In this document: positions 17,244 to 24,845 of the stretch, piece by piece
Numbering within the stretch: position 1 is the first letter of the stretch
How the letters are laid out: the number at the start of each line of letters is the position of its first letter
From: Oceanobacillus limi
Lineage (GTDB): Bacteria; Bacillota; Bacilli; Bacillales; Amphibacillaceae
DNA length: 64,000 bases
Assembly (NCBI RefSeq): GCF_900111445.1
Contig: NZ_FOHE01000009.1
Coordinates: forward strand, 62,001-126,000
Reading direction: 5' to 3'
Notes under the pieces: model-generated
The model's input: the letters and a program-made list of their open reading frames with translations, nothing else
Database searches by the model: none
Told to the model about the DNA's origin: nothing
Position numbers and translations under genes: made by a program

Positions 17244-17555
17244 TTAATTTTGGATAGCAGTCTCTATGTAATCCATTATTTTTTGTCGTTTATTTACGAC
17301 AAAGTGATGTACGTTTCCATTGTTCAAAGTTACAATTAAAACATTTGGTATCAAACCTAATGATTTTGACTTTTCAACATTAGAAATTTGCTCCAACGGA
17401 AATTCCAAAGGTTCTTTTTGAATATTAATTGCGTGTGGTTTAAAATAAACACGTCGATTTGTAATTGTTATTTTTCCACCTACAGCTTCTTTCCCTCTTT
17501 TCAAATTTGCTGCTGCAGTTAACTGAATACTTTCATTCTCTACTAAATCAACCAT
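17244..17555 (-). CDS. GRAM-domain protein
   Basis: A 103-residue protein that is almost entirely one GRAM/PH-like domain. The block GGKITITNRRVYFKPH (about 27-42) is the usual strand-turn-strand signature of bacterial GRAM proteins. PLEQISNVEKSKSLGL and VTLNNGNVHHFVV complete the barrel, and a C-terminal helix follows. These domains bind membranes or proteins in eukaryotes; bacterial roles are poorly known. Its ATG directly follows the TAA of the upstream small gene, with AAGGAG inside that gene's end. It is the last gene of the Tad-cluster run. Confidence 0.8.
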   Translation of the reverse strand: MVDLVENESIQLTAAANLKRGKEAVGGKITITNRRVYFKPHAINIQKEPLEFPLEQISNVEKSKSLGLIPNVLIVTLNNGNVHHFVVNKRQKIMDYIETAIQN

Positions 17556-17756
17556 TTAATTGCTCTCCTTCTCTCTAATCGTATGTAAATGATTTCTTCT
17601 CATCACTGGTAAAGCGAATCCAATTACAACCGCTGTTAATGGAAAACTTCCATCTAGAGCTAGCCATTCAAACACAGTTACGGGAACAAAAATTCCATAG
17701 ATCACAATCATTAGAATGAAATAAAACCTGTGCCACTTCTTTTCTTTACTTGAAAT
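17556..17756 (-). CDS. small two-helix membrane protein with apparent ATT start
   Basis: A 66-codon frame with no ATG, GTG or TTG at its 5' end. AGGAGG lies eight bases before an ATT codon, the next in-frame codons encode SSKEKKWHRF, and an upstream TAG limits extension. Two hydrophobic segments follow (FILMIVIYGIFVPVTVF and FPLTAVVIGFALPVM), then a basic tail. The stop codon directly abuts the GRAM ATG. Either the start is a rare ATT, as in infC, or an ATG-to-ATT change has weakened the gene. An internal ATG exists at residue 17 without a ribosome binding site. Position, spacing and coupling support a real gene. Confidence 0.6.
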   Translation of the reverse strand: MSSKEKKWHRFYFILMIVIYGIFVPVTVFEWLALDGSFPLTAVVIGFALPVMRRNHLHTIREKESN

Positions 17757-17781
17757 TTGTAAAACCTCCTATCAATACTGC

Positions 17782-18282
17782 TTACTCTTCATCCATAAAT
17801 TCAACGTCATACTCATCGGCTAATTCTGCCAATCTGTCTTCGGCTTTTTGGCTTTTTTCCATCGCTTCTGTGTATTTAGCATCAGATTCTTCTACAAGTT
17901 TATTAATCTGTTCTTTAGAAGCCATATCAACTGTTTTTTCCAAAGCCTCATATTGTAACTCTACTGAGGATGCAAATGCTTCAATTTGTTCCATTCGTAA
18001 ATCATGAAATTCCTTCACTGCCTCTGTCTCAACCTCTTGTGAATTCATAAAATCTTTAATTTCATTTACAAGTGGCATAACTTCATTTTTTTGAATTTCC
18101 AATGCTTCTTCAGGTGTCTCTACATTCATCGATTTAAATACTGCTTGATCCACAAGTTCAGCCTTTTCATTAATAACATCTATGTAATTATTGTGATACT
18201 CTACTAGTTCATCAGTCTCGGGTGAACTACAGGCAACTAATGTCATTAGTATAAACAGACATAAAACAAATAACTTTTTCAT
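17782..18282 (-). CDS. lipoprotein with helical domain, Tad cluster
   Basis: A 166-residue lipoprotein. The start is the ATG at 18282 after GGGAGG; the lipobox is LVAC (Cys18). The rest is predicted helical and acidic, with heptad-like Glu/Ala/Leu stretches such as AVKEFHDLRMEQIEAFASS and EKSQKAEDRLAELADEYD. It could form a surface-anchored coiled coil. I do not recognise a named family. It lies 25 bases after the TadG-like gene and before the ATT-start gene, so it probably belongs to the pilus cluster. A role such as pilus anchoring in the envelope is conjecture. Confidence 0.75.
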   Translation of the reverse strand: MKKLFVLCLFILMTLVACSSPETDELVEYHNNYIDVINEKAELVDQAVFKSMNVETPEEALEIQKNEVMPLVNEIKDFMNSQEVETEAVKEFHDLRMEQIEAFASSVELQYEALEKTVDMASKEQINKLVEESDAKYTEAMEKSQKAEDRLAELADEYDVEFMDEE

Positions 18283-18307
18283 TTGAAAACCTCCCAAATT
18301 TCTAAAA

Positions 18308-19102
18308 TCACTCATCTTCCAACTCTATCGGTGTATTTCTATTCCATATATAATTAATAAAACCAATTTCCGGTCCAGCCGACTCCTGATAAATCTTTTC
18401 TTGGATTCCCTCCAATATTCCATTGTAAGAAGTAGACTCCATTTCATTCGCTGACTTAATAAAAATCCGATTATCTTGAATATCTAATTTTGCTCCTTCA
18501 AGCTCACCATTATTCTGCTCGATGGTAGCAATTGCTGCTTGAATAACAGCATTATCGATGCTCCCAACTAACAGGTCTTCAAGCGCCTCCTGAACTGGTC
18601 CGCCACTAGTTAATGCATTTTCTAAAACTTGATCCAATGCCTCTAAATCCAACTCATTTAATGTCCAATCAGGGAGCGAACCAATTAACCCATCTCTTCG
18701 TTCTGCAACCTTATCATCAAACTGGTCAAAAAACTCATAAATTTCTAGTTCCTCTAAATACTCATCATAGAGTTCATCATACTCTTCCATAGCTTCTTCA
18801 TATGCTTCCATTAATTCATCGTAATTTTCTGCATCCTCATCTGGTGGAGTAGGTTCTGTTGGTTCAACGGGTTCAGTATAGCTAGTTCCCTCAATCATAT
18901 CTCTAACTTCTTCATAAAATACACTTGTAGCTGTAAGGCTAGCCTGTGAAGAAGTCATATCAGATTTCTCCTTTGTTGCTAAAACAGAACCTAAGTTAGC
19001 CACAACCAGAAACAAAACCATGATGATACTTAGCATACCTAATACAAATAAAGCAACATTCCCATTCTCGCTATGAATTACATCATCCCTCACCTGTTTC
19101 AT
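18308..19102 (-). CDS. TadG-like minor pilin or pilus-assembly protein
   Basis: A 264-residue protein with a short N-terminal cytoplasmic piece, HSENGNVALFVLGMLSIIMVLFLVVANLG, that matches the TadG/TadE pattern of a Gly-x-x-x-Ala segment then one helix (about 15-36). The exported part is acidic: a Pro/Glu-rich linker (PVEPTEPTPPDED) leads to Glu/Tyr-rich coiled coil, then a globular C-terminus ending NTPIELEDE. It overlaps the TadE stop by four bases. It probably sits in the membrane with its domain outside, as a pseudopilin at the pilus base or tip. Confidence 0.7.
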   Translation of the reverse strand: MKQVRDDVIHSENGNVALFVLGMLSIIMVLFLVVANLGSVLATKEKSDMTSSQASLTATSVFYEEVRDMIEGTSYTEPVEPTEPTPPDEDAENYDELMEAYEEAMEEYDELYDEYLEELEIYEFFDQFDDKVAERRDGLIGSLPDWTLNELDLEALDQVLENALTSGGPVQEALEDLLVGSIDNAVIQAAIATIEQNNGELEGAKLDIQDNRIFIKSANEMESTSYNGILEGIQEKIYQESAGPEIGFINYIWNRNTPIELEDE

Positions 19103-19503
19103 TCGATCACCCTACTGTATGTAGTCGCATGATAATCAATACTTGGTGTCGTGCCTCCGAAGAGATTTACCGGTAGAACGACTAAATTTATATTGGCAGC
19201 AATTTCTATTGTAAATTCCTTATCACTGCTGGATGGCTCAGTTACATAAGAACTAAATGATAAATGATCTCCAGTAGTATCAAGTATTTTCTGAGCTGCA
19301 GCACGTGCTTCATCCTTATCTTTCGTAATGGAATAAACCGAAGCATATTCGTTTACAGCAGATTGTGTGACAACAACTCCATGAATTCCTAAAATAAATT
19401 GCCAAAGTACAACTAATAATAGTAAAGCGACAGGAATTATACCTAAAAATTCTATGGTAGCACTACCTTGCTCATCTTTAGTAACTTTATTTAGCAAATT
19501 CAT
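19099..19503 (-). CDS. tadE: TadE-like pseudopilin
   Basis: A 134-residue protein of the TadE family. The N-terminus contains EQGSATIEFLGIIPVALLLLVVLWQFI: a Gly followed five residues later by Glu, then a hydrophobic helix, as expected for prepilin-peptidase substrates. The exported domain is about 90 residues. The start at 19503 is chosen because GGAGGAGCTCCATA precedes that ATG; a frame eight codons longer has no site. It overlaps the end of the upstream membrane-protein gene by 17 bases and the start of the TadG-like gene by four. Confidence 0.85.
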   Translation of the reverse strand: MNLLNKVTKDEQGSATIEFLGIIPVALLLLVVLWQFILGIHGVVVTQSAVNEYASVYSITKDKDEARAAAQKILDTTGDHLSFSSYVTEPSSSDKEFTIEIAANINLVVLPVNLFGGTTPSIDYHATTYSRVIE

Positions 19504-20218
19504 TATGGAGCTCCTCCATTTTTTCAAACTCTAGCACCTCTAAACTTTCTCTCCATTTAATCATGTAGGAGGTGATTAGCATAATCACGAAAGGAAAGAT
19601 TAATAGATTTAAGACAATCTGTGTAATGATCTGTGCTGCTAAGGAATTGGTAATATTAAGTAACTGAAATGTTACGAATAACCCAATAAATATTTCAATA
19701 AATCCAGTAATAAATAGAATGAAAATGATCTTAATTATTTTCTTTTTACCTAAACGCGTTCCTTCTTTTACGGATTTCCATACGGACTTCCCATCAAATG
19801 TACTAATATATGGTACTGGAAAGAATATGGCTAACAGGATTATCCCGGGTAGTAAAAAGAGCATGAAACCTATTGTTGTCAGAACAGAAAGAATACAAGC
19901 AAATAAAAATATAGAAAAACCGTTCGCGAAGAAAAAATAAACAGAATTTTTCAAGCTATGTTCATGACCTTCGTGTTCATTATGAACAAAACGAATATAA
20001 GGAACCTGAGCATATAAAAATAATAAAATAGTTAAAAGGCCATAATAAATATCTGCAGCTGAATGGTTCGGCAAATACCGTGGTGTAATTGCGTAAATAT
20101 AATTAGTGGCAAATGAATGGATAAGTAACAACGGTAAAGTTGTCACCAACATCAAAAGAAAAACTTTTTCAAACCTACCTGTAAATATTTCCCACGTATA
20201 TTTAAATGGCTTTTCCAT
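19487..20218 (-). CDS. polytopic membrane protein, Tad cluster
   Basis: A 243-residue protein with about six hydrophobic helices (near 20-40, 58-75, 95-125, 128-145, 172-200 and 205-230). The GKSVWKSVKEGTRLGKKK loop lies between helices and resembles DUF-type membrane proteins with a repeated helix-loop arrangement. No enzymatic motif is visible, and it is not TadV, because the two-Asp prepilin peptidase motif is absent. It overlaps the short paralogue upstream by 17 bases and TadE downstream. It may be an accessory assembly factor. Confidence 0.75.
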   Translation of the reverse strand: MEKPFKYTWEIFTGRFEKVFLLMLVTTLPLLLIHSFATNYIYAITPRYLPNHSAADIYYGLLTILLFLYAQVPYIRFVHNEHEGHEHSLKNSVYFFFANGFSIFLFACILSVLTTIGFMLFLLPGIILLAIFFPVPYISTFDGKSVWKSVKEGTRLGKKKIIKIIFILFITGFIEIFIGLFVTFQLLNITNSLAAQIITQIVLNLLIFPFVIMLITSYMIKWRESLEVLEFEKMEELHNEFAK

Positions 20219-20798
20219 AATACTCTCCTTTGGCTACGGAAATCGTAGCTTCCCTTTTACTTCGTCGATTAACTTCTCTAAATCTCCCGCGAAATTTTTC
20301 CAACTCTTCATCGATGAAGTAACCCCTTTTCGACGTTTCATTATGTAAATCCATAGCTTCATAATAAGAATTAACCAAATTTTCCTGTAAATCTATTACA
20401 TTAGATACAACTTTAAGTGCTCGTTCATAAATGACTTGATGTTCCTGACTAAATACATTTGCACCTACAATATCCTCTAAATAATCCCTATACTCATAGA
20501 AAAAAGAAAATTTAATTTTAGCCCTTTCCCCTCCAGTGTATTTAATGTTATGAACCGTGACTGCATGTTGAACTAATGGAGAAAGTGCCATTTCATGTTC
20601 ATATCTATCATCTGTATCTGGTGAAATAATGGCATGACCTTTAATGTTGTCACCACTTTTATTACTAAAATACGCCAGATAAAATACATGATCATTAAAA
20701 AGGTAAGCAACACGATTAATTGTATAGCTCTCTAAAAAATTCTTGTGTTTCTTTGCCAACTTAATTAATCTTTTCTCATCTACTACTACTTTTTTCAA
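20202..20798 (-). CDS. Tad-cluster paralogue B, shorter copy
   Basis: A 198-residue protein from a TTG at 20798; the same AAAGGATG-n-TTG layout occurs in its paralogue, whereas the ATG overlaps the ribosome binding site. Residues 1-170 match paralogue A at 20850-21689 closely (for example AYLFNDHVFYLAYFS, AIISPDTDD, VHNIKYTGGERAK, EAMDLHNETSKRGYF). The last 25-30 residues then diverge into a basic tail, so the roughly 80-residue C-terminal region of A is absent. The family is not recognised. The mixed alpha/beta character and lack of a signal suggest a cytoplasmic protein. Confidence 0.75.
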   Translation of the reverse strand: MKKVVVDEKRLIKLAKKHKNFLESYTINRVAYLFNDHVFYLAYFSNKSGDNIKGHAIISPDTDDRYEHEMALSPLVQHAVTVHNIKYTGGERAKIKFSFFYEYRDYLEDIVGANVFSQEHQVIYERALKVVSNVIDLQENLVNSYYEAMDLHNETSKRGYFIDEELEKFRGRFREVNRRSKREATISVAKGEYYGKAI

Positions 20799-20849
20799 AC
20801 TTACCATCCTTTATTAAACATATTTAACTCCTGACTCCCCTCATAAAAG

Positions 20850-21689
20850 CTAAGGATATCTAAGTTTACTTTTGGAATCATGGATTAACTTTTCCAAGTT
20901 ATTGGCAAATTTGGCCCTCACTGCTTCGTAATGTTTTTCCTTCGTGTAATTAGATTCGTCTAGATCAATTCCTTCCATTAGTGCTTGCAATCCTTTTTTG
21001 ATATCTTTTTCTGAAGCTTCGGTTGTCAGTTCCCTTAATGTATTTTTATCCGTAAACTTTTCAAATTGCTTTACATTGGGATCATTTCTATTTTCATAGA
21101 TTACATCAAAATCAGCTCGGTAATTGTATCTATCCTTCCCTTGCTCGTATTGAATTTGTTCTAATATCGGGATGTAGCTTTTTAACTTTTCCAATTCTTC
21201 ATCGACGAAATAACCTCTTTTTAACGTTTCGTTATGTAAATCCATTGCCTCATAATAAAGCCTAACTAATTCATCTTGTAAGGTAATCATATTAGAGATA
21301 ACCTTAAATGCCCTTTCATAGACTACTTGTAGGTCCTGACTTAAAATATTAGCTTGAACTACATTTTCTAAGTAATCTCTAACCTCATAAAAAATAGCAT
21401 AATTAACCTTCGCTCGATCACCACCGTGATATTTAATATTATGAACTGTTGCAGCATGTTCCAGTAAAGGTGCATGGGCACTTTGATATTCCGAAATATC
21501 ATCAGAATCTGGTGATATTACGGCATCACCTTTTATGTCCTGGCCACTTTTATCACTAAAATAAGCTAAATAAAATACATGGTCATTAAAGAGATAAGCA
21601 ACTCGGTTAATCGAATAGCTTTCTAGAAATTTTTTATGTTTTTTAGCTAATTTAATTAGTTGCTTTTCATTTATTTCAATCTTCTTCAA
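20850..21689 (-). CDS. Tad-cluster paralogue A, longer copy
   Basis: A 279-residue protein, again with a TTG start preceded by AAAGGATG. The N-terminal 175 residues are shared with paralogue B. The C-terminal part (about 190-279) is charged and helical and includes EQIQYEQGKDRYNYRADFD and KDIKKGLQALMEGIDLDESN. No signal peptide, transmembrane helix or known catalytic motif is visible. The pair looks like a tandem duplication followed by C-terminal divergence. They sit between the secreted repeat protein and membrane protein genes. Chaperone or immunity functions are possible but unsupported. Confidence 0.75.
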   Translation of the reverse strand: MKKIEINEKQLIKLAKKHKKFLESYSINRVAYLFNDHVFYLAYFSDKSGQDIKGDAVISPDSDDISEYQSAHAPLLEHAATVHNIKYHGGDRAKVNYAIFYEVRDYLENVVQANILSQDLQVVYERAFKVISNMITLQDELVRLYYEAMDLHNETLKRGYFVDEELEKLKSYIPILEQIQYEQGKDRYNYRADFDVIYENRNDPNVKQFEKFTDKNTLRELTTEASEKDIKKGLQALMEGIDLDESNYTKEKHYEAVRAKFANNLEKLIHDSKSKLRYP

Positions 21690-21737
21690 ACATATCATCC
21701 TTTTTGAATATAACTTAGAACTTCATTTATGATACTA

Positions 21738-21772
21738 CATAATAGAATAGGTTATAAACCTATCCTATTATG
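21738..21772 (-). other. 16-bp hairpin over the stop codon of the repeat-protein gene
   Basis: CATAATAGAATAGGTT pairs with AACCTATCCTATTATG with one mismatch and a 3-base loop. It overlaps the TAA of the repeat-protein gene and lies before paralogue A. No T run follows leftward, so it is not a standard terminator. It could be an mRNA-processing or stability element that sets unequal expression of the genes on either side. Confidence 0.6.
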
Positions 21773-23090
21773 AGAACCACCCTTTTACTGTGTTCCACCC
21801 TTTTTTAATAGCGTTACCAGCTTTCTTCGCTTTTGATTTAATGCCATCCCAGTTCTTGGCAACGATATTAACACCTTTAGAAACAACCCACACTCCTGCT
21901 CCTACAGCAACCATGCCCGCTCCAACTGCCTGACCACCTGGTATGAATGAGGCAACTGCCCCAGAGTTCATAAGAAATTCACCAAGGTTTTCACCAGATT
22001 TAGCTACAGCCGCAGTTTTTTCAGCACCAGATGCATCACTTTGTAGTGTTTTATAGGAATCTACAAAACTATCAACTGTTTTAAAGGATGATGTTACGGT
22101 ACCGATCGCCGCAGTAGCAAGATTAAATTTTGAAAGAGCCCCCATCTTACCTGCTGCATTCGTAATTGTATCGCCATAGCTACGTAAATTTCCTGCAGTA
22201 TTACTTAAACTCGACCAGTTTGTAGCTGCTTTAAAATCATTATAAGCACTTATTCCATCCAATGATTTTGTAGTAAGATCATAGGCATCAAAAAAGCCAC
22301 TATCTCCATAACCGATTCGAAAGCTGTTGAAGAGCAAATCGGTAAAATATCTACCGGCACCATACCCTGGAGGATTTAACCCTTTATCGAGAGCGACAGA
22401 ATAATTAATTCCATCGTTTAACCAGTTTACTGATCCGTTGACGACATCTTTTAGAACATATTCTGCTGTTTTAAATCCTGTTGAGTCATAAAAACGACTT
22501 GGGGCTTCGTATCCATTTGAACCAGCTGAAAATTCTGTGTTATTACCTTGAAAATATGGATTATTCCAGGCATTTCCTAGATAAGGATTTCCGTTAAAGC
22601 CTTGGTCCTGCCACGGATTACCTTGATAAGGGTTTCCAGCATATGGACTTCCTGAATAAGGGTTCCCATTCCAACCTTGATTCAGCCAGGGATTTCCTGC
22701 ATATGGACTTCCATTCCAACCTTGATCTAACCATGGATTTCCTGCATATGGATTCCCATTCCAACCTTGATTTAACCACGGATTTCCTGCATATGGGTTC
22801 CCATTCCACCCTTGGTCTAACCACGGATTTCCTGTATACGGATCTCCATTCCAACCTTCTAAATACCATGGTTCACTAGTCCAACTATCACCTTCCGTCT
22901 CATTTCCAGACCAAGGATCACCTGACCATTCTAAATCACTACCATCCCAAGGGTCTCCCGTCCATGGATTGCCTGACCAAGGATCACCTGACCATGATTC
23001 CACAGCATAAACAGTTGGGGTCAACACTGGCATAAAGGTAATGATAAAAATTGCAATAACAGCAAATATTCTTTTGAAAAGTATGTTCAT
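21768..23090 (-). CDS. secreted Trp/Tyr-Gly-Pro repeat protein with glycine-rich C-terminal domain
   Basis: A 440-residue exported protein. A signal peptide ends near residue 29 (TVYA). Residues 33-184 are built from W-x-G-x-P-W/Y motifs; within them residues 78-177 hold four 15-residue units of type WNGNPYAGNPWLDQG and two variants, one with a 10-residue insertion. Residues 185-440 form a separate domain with a hydrophobic Gly-rich segment (PGGQAVGAGMVAVGAGVWVV near 385-405) and a basic, amphipathic end (KSKAKKAGNAIKKGWNTVKGW). That tail recalls pretoxin or membrane-active domains, but no family is recognised. GGAGGTGAACAG precedes the ATG. Location inside the pilus cluster suggests a surface adhesin, a matrix protein or a cargo. 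Confidence 0.8.
   Translation of the reverse strand: MNILFKRIFAVIAIFIITFMPVLTPTVYAVESWSGDPWSGNPWTGDPWDGSDLEWSGDPWSGNETEGDSWTSEPWYLEGWNGDPYTGNPWLDQGWNGNPYAGNPWLNQGWNGNPYAGNPWLDQGWNGSPYAGNPWLNQGWNGNPYSGSPYAGNPYQGNPWQDQGFNGNPYLGNAWNNPYFQGNNTEFSAGSNGYEAPSRFYDSTGFKTAEYVLKDVVNGSVNWLNDGINYSVALDKGLNPPGYGAGRYFTDLLFNSFRIGYGDSGFFDAYDLTTKSLDGISAYNDFKAATNWSSLSNTAGNLRSYGDTITNAAGKMGALSKFNLATAAIGTVTSSFKTVDSFVDSYKTLQSDASGAEKTAAVAKSGENLGEFLMNSGAVASFIPGGQAVGAGMVAVGAGVWVVSKGVNIVAKNWDGIKSKAKKAGNAIKKGWNTVKGWFS
22560..22859 (-). repeat. 45-bp coding tandem repeats
   Basis: DNA repeats of 45 bp encode the 15-residue units of the Trp-repeat protein. Six units are visible; four are contiguous, regular and near-identical in DNA, so copy number probably changes by slippage or recombination. 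Confidence 0.88.
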
Positions 23091-23122
23091 CTGTTCACCT
23101 CCGTTCTTCCCAAGACAAACCT

Positions 23123-24547
23123 TTAATTAGTGGTTTCATCTTTAAATCTATTATTGATAGATTCCTTCATTTCTTCTAAATTTTCTGCGCTAATATCCCT
23201 TAACTGCTCTTCCACATCTTTTTTTGCAGACCTTACAACGTCTATTACTTCGTCACGTTTCGTGTAAAATTTCTTTCTTTGTTGAAAAGAGATGATCCCT
23301 TCATCATCAAAAATTCTTGTTAATCGAGACAAATTATTGTACATTAATGTATCTTTTTGTCCCCATTCATTCGTAAATCTAGTAATATCAAAACTGTTTT
23401 GAACGCGTATATTATTTACGTCCTTTAATGCATCTTCTTTCCACTCTTCCCATGCTTCTAAAACTTCTTCTGCGCGTTTAAACTCATCTTCTAATTCATT
23501 TTGATTATTCGCTGCAGAAAAAATTCCTCCAGACACATCAGCCATTTCCTTTAATTGTGCATGTGCTTCATCATCTACATTAAAACCAATAATGTTCATT
23601 ATAGGTTTTGCATTGGAGTCAGAAAGTGATTTTGCTACTTGTACTGGATCACCGTCACAAGTCTCCACCCCATCACTTACAACATAAATCAAATTTGTAT
23701 GGTTTTCTGTGTCATACTCAGCTAACGCCTCTTCTGCTTTTTTTAAAGCTTCTGCTAATGGTGTCCAACCTGCTGGTTTTATTTGATCCAGTTCCTCTTG
23801 AAAGGAATCTTCCTCATAAGGTGCATATCCATATACCTGTTCTATTGCTTCACAAGAAAGCTCTTTATCATCACTTGAACTCGTTCCTTTATGACCATAA
23901 ACTCGAAATGACACGTTTGCCTCTTCTGGTACTTGATCCATAAAATCTTGAATAGTTTCTTTTGCAATTTGCATCATGGTCTTATCTCCAATGTACGCTG
24001 CCATACTACCACTCGCATCTAACAACACTTCAATATTATAATTTTCCTTAAAGTGAAACCTTGTATCTGGTAAATCTGGGTCACCATAAGAACCAAATTC
24101 CCATTTTTTTATCGTATCTTGTGGGTCAGGGAAATCTTCTGCTACAAGTGAGTACAAATAGTTAAAATACGTATCTAACTCTTGGTCAGTAGCATCCTCA
24201 GATAAAGGTTCTAACTTTTGAACTTCGGTAATCACTTCATCAACAATACTTTCGTCTCTTATGTCAATAGATGTAAATTTCCCTTCCTTTTGGTGGATAA
24301 CTTCTAATGTATTGCTAGGAATACTACTAACATCTTTCAATAATTCCACAGAAGAAGATTCTACATCTTGATCTTCTGCTTCCCCTTTATCAAGGGCGCT
24401 TTCATCGATATCATCTTCCTTTTTTTCTATTTCCTCTGTATCAGTTTGTTGTGAGTCATCACTACTAGTATCCTCATCTTCTTTACAACCTGCTAAGAAT
24501 AGTACGACCGTAATTGAGAATAAAATGACAAAAAATCTACTTTTCAT
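23123..24547 (-). CDS. vWA-domain lipoprotein, Tad cluster
   Basis: A 474-residue lipoprotein. The start is the ATG at 24547, seven bases after GGAG; the lipobox is LAGC (Cys21). An acidic linker (about 22-75) leads to a conserved stalk, then a vWA domain (about 172-360) with MIDAS residues DASGSM (177-182), Thr in GWTPLAEAL and Asp in VVSDGVET. The C-terminal 110 residues are helical and charged. It is paralogous to the gene at the left window edge. vWA proteins act as metal-dependent adhesins and are found in several pilus systems, so a role in surface binding by the pilus is plausible. Confidence 0.88.
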   Translation of the reverse strand: MKSRFFVILFSITVVLFLAGCKEDEDTSSDDSQQTDTEEIEKKEDDIDESALDKGEAEDQDVESSSVELLKDVSSIPSNTLEVIHQKEGKFTSIDIRDESIVDEVITEVQKLEPLSEDATDQELDTYFNYLYSLVAEDFPDPQDTIKKWEFGSYGDPDLPDTRFHFKENYNIEVLLDASGSMAAYIGDKTMMQIAKETIQDFMDQVPEEANVSFRVYGHKGTSSSDDKELSCEAIEQVYGYAPYEEDSFQEELDQIKPAGWTPLAEALKKAEEALAEYDTENHTNLIYVVSDGVETCDGDPVQVAKSLSDSNAKPIMNIIGFNVDDEAHAQLKEMADVSGGIFSAANNQNELEDEFKRAEEVLEAWEEWKEDALKDVNNIRVQNSFDITRFTNEWGQKDTLMYNNLSRLTRIFDDEGIISFQQRKKFYTKRDEVIDVVRSAKKDVEEQLRDISAENLEEMKESINNRFKDETTN

Positions 24548-24598
24548 ATACAATCTCCTATTTTTAAGATCTAAAATTAAATCAGATTAAAATAACTA

Positions 24599-24817
24599 TT
24601 ATTCTCCTGATCCAATATTTTCTATAAATTCATCAAATTTTTCTTTAATAGAAGTTCCGATCCCCTCGTCATTAAACGCTTGCGAAACAATTCCAACCAA
24701 TATAACAATAACCGCTGCAATTCCCAACCATTCTAAGGTCTGAGATCCTCTTTCTTCCTTCTTCCACGCGGTTAATTGATTCATCATCTTGACATAAAAA
24801 CCATTCATTAATTTCAT
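24599..24817 (-). CDS. flp: Flp-type type IVb pilin
   Basis: A 72-residue prepilin. The leader ends with ERG, cleaved after Gly24; the mature protein would begin SQTLE, giving the invariant Glu at position 5, and run into the hydrophobic helix WLGIAAVIVILVGIVSQAF. The short polar tail is about 24 residues. These are the hallmarks of Flp pilins. AGGAGGAAAAAAGA precedes the ATG. It follows tadC by 28 bases. No prepilin peptidase gene (TadV/CpaA) occurs in the window, so processing must use one encoded elsewhere. Confidence 0.88.
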   Translation of the reverse strand: MKLMNGFYVKMMNQLTAWKKEERGSQTLEWLGIAAVIVILVGIVSQAFNDEGIGTSIKEKFDEFIENIGSGE

Positions 24818-24845
24818 TCTTTTTTCCTCCTAAATTTGTTTTAAT

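Noticed and set aside
19487-20218. Membrane protein as the missing prepilin peptidase TadV
   Set aside because: It lacks the paired catalytic aspartates and conserved motif of that family.
22560-22900. CRISPR-like array of regular repeats
   Set aside because: The 45-bp units are contiguous, without spacers, and in frame with a secreted repeat protein.
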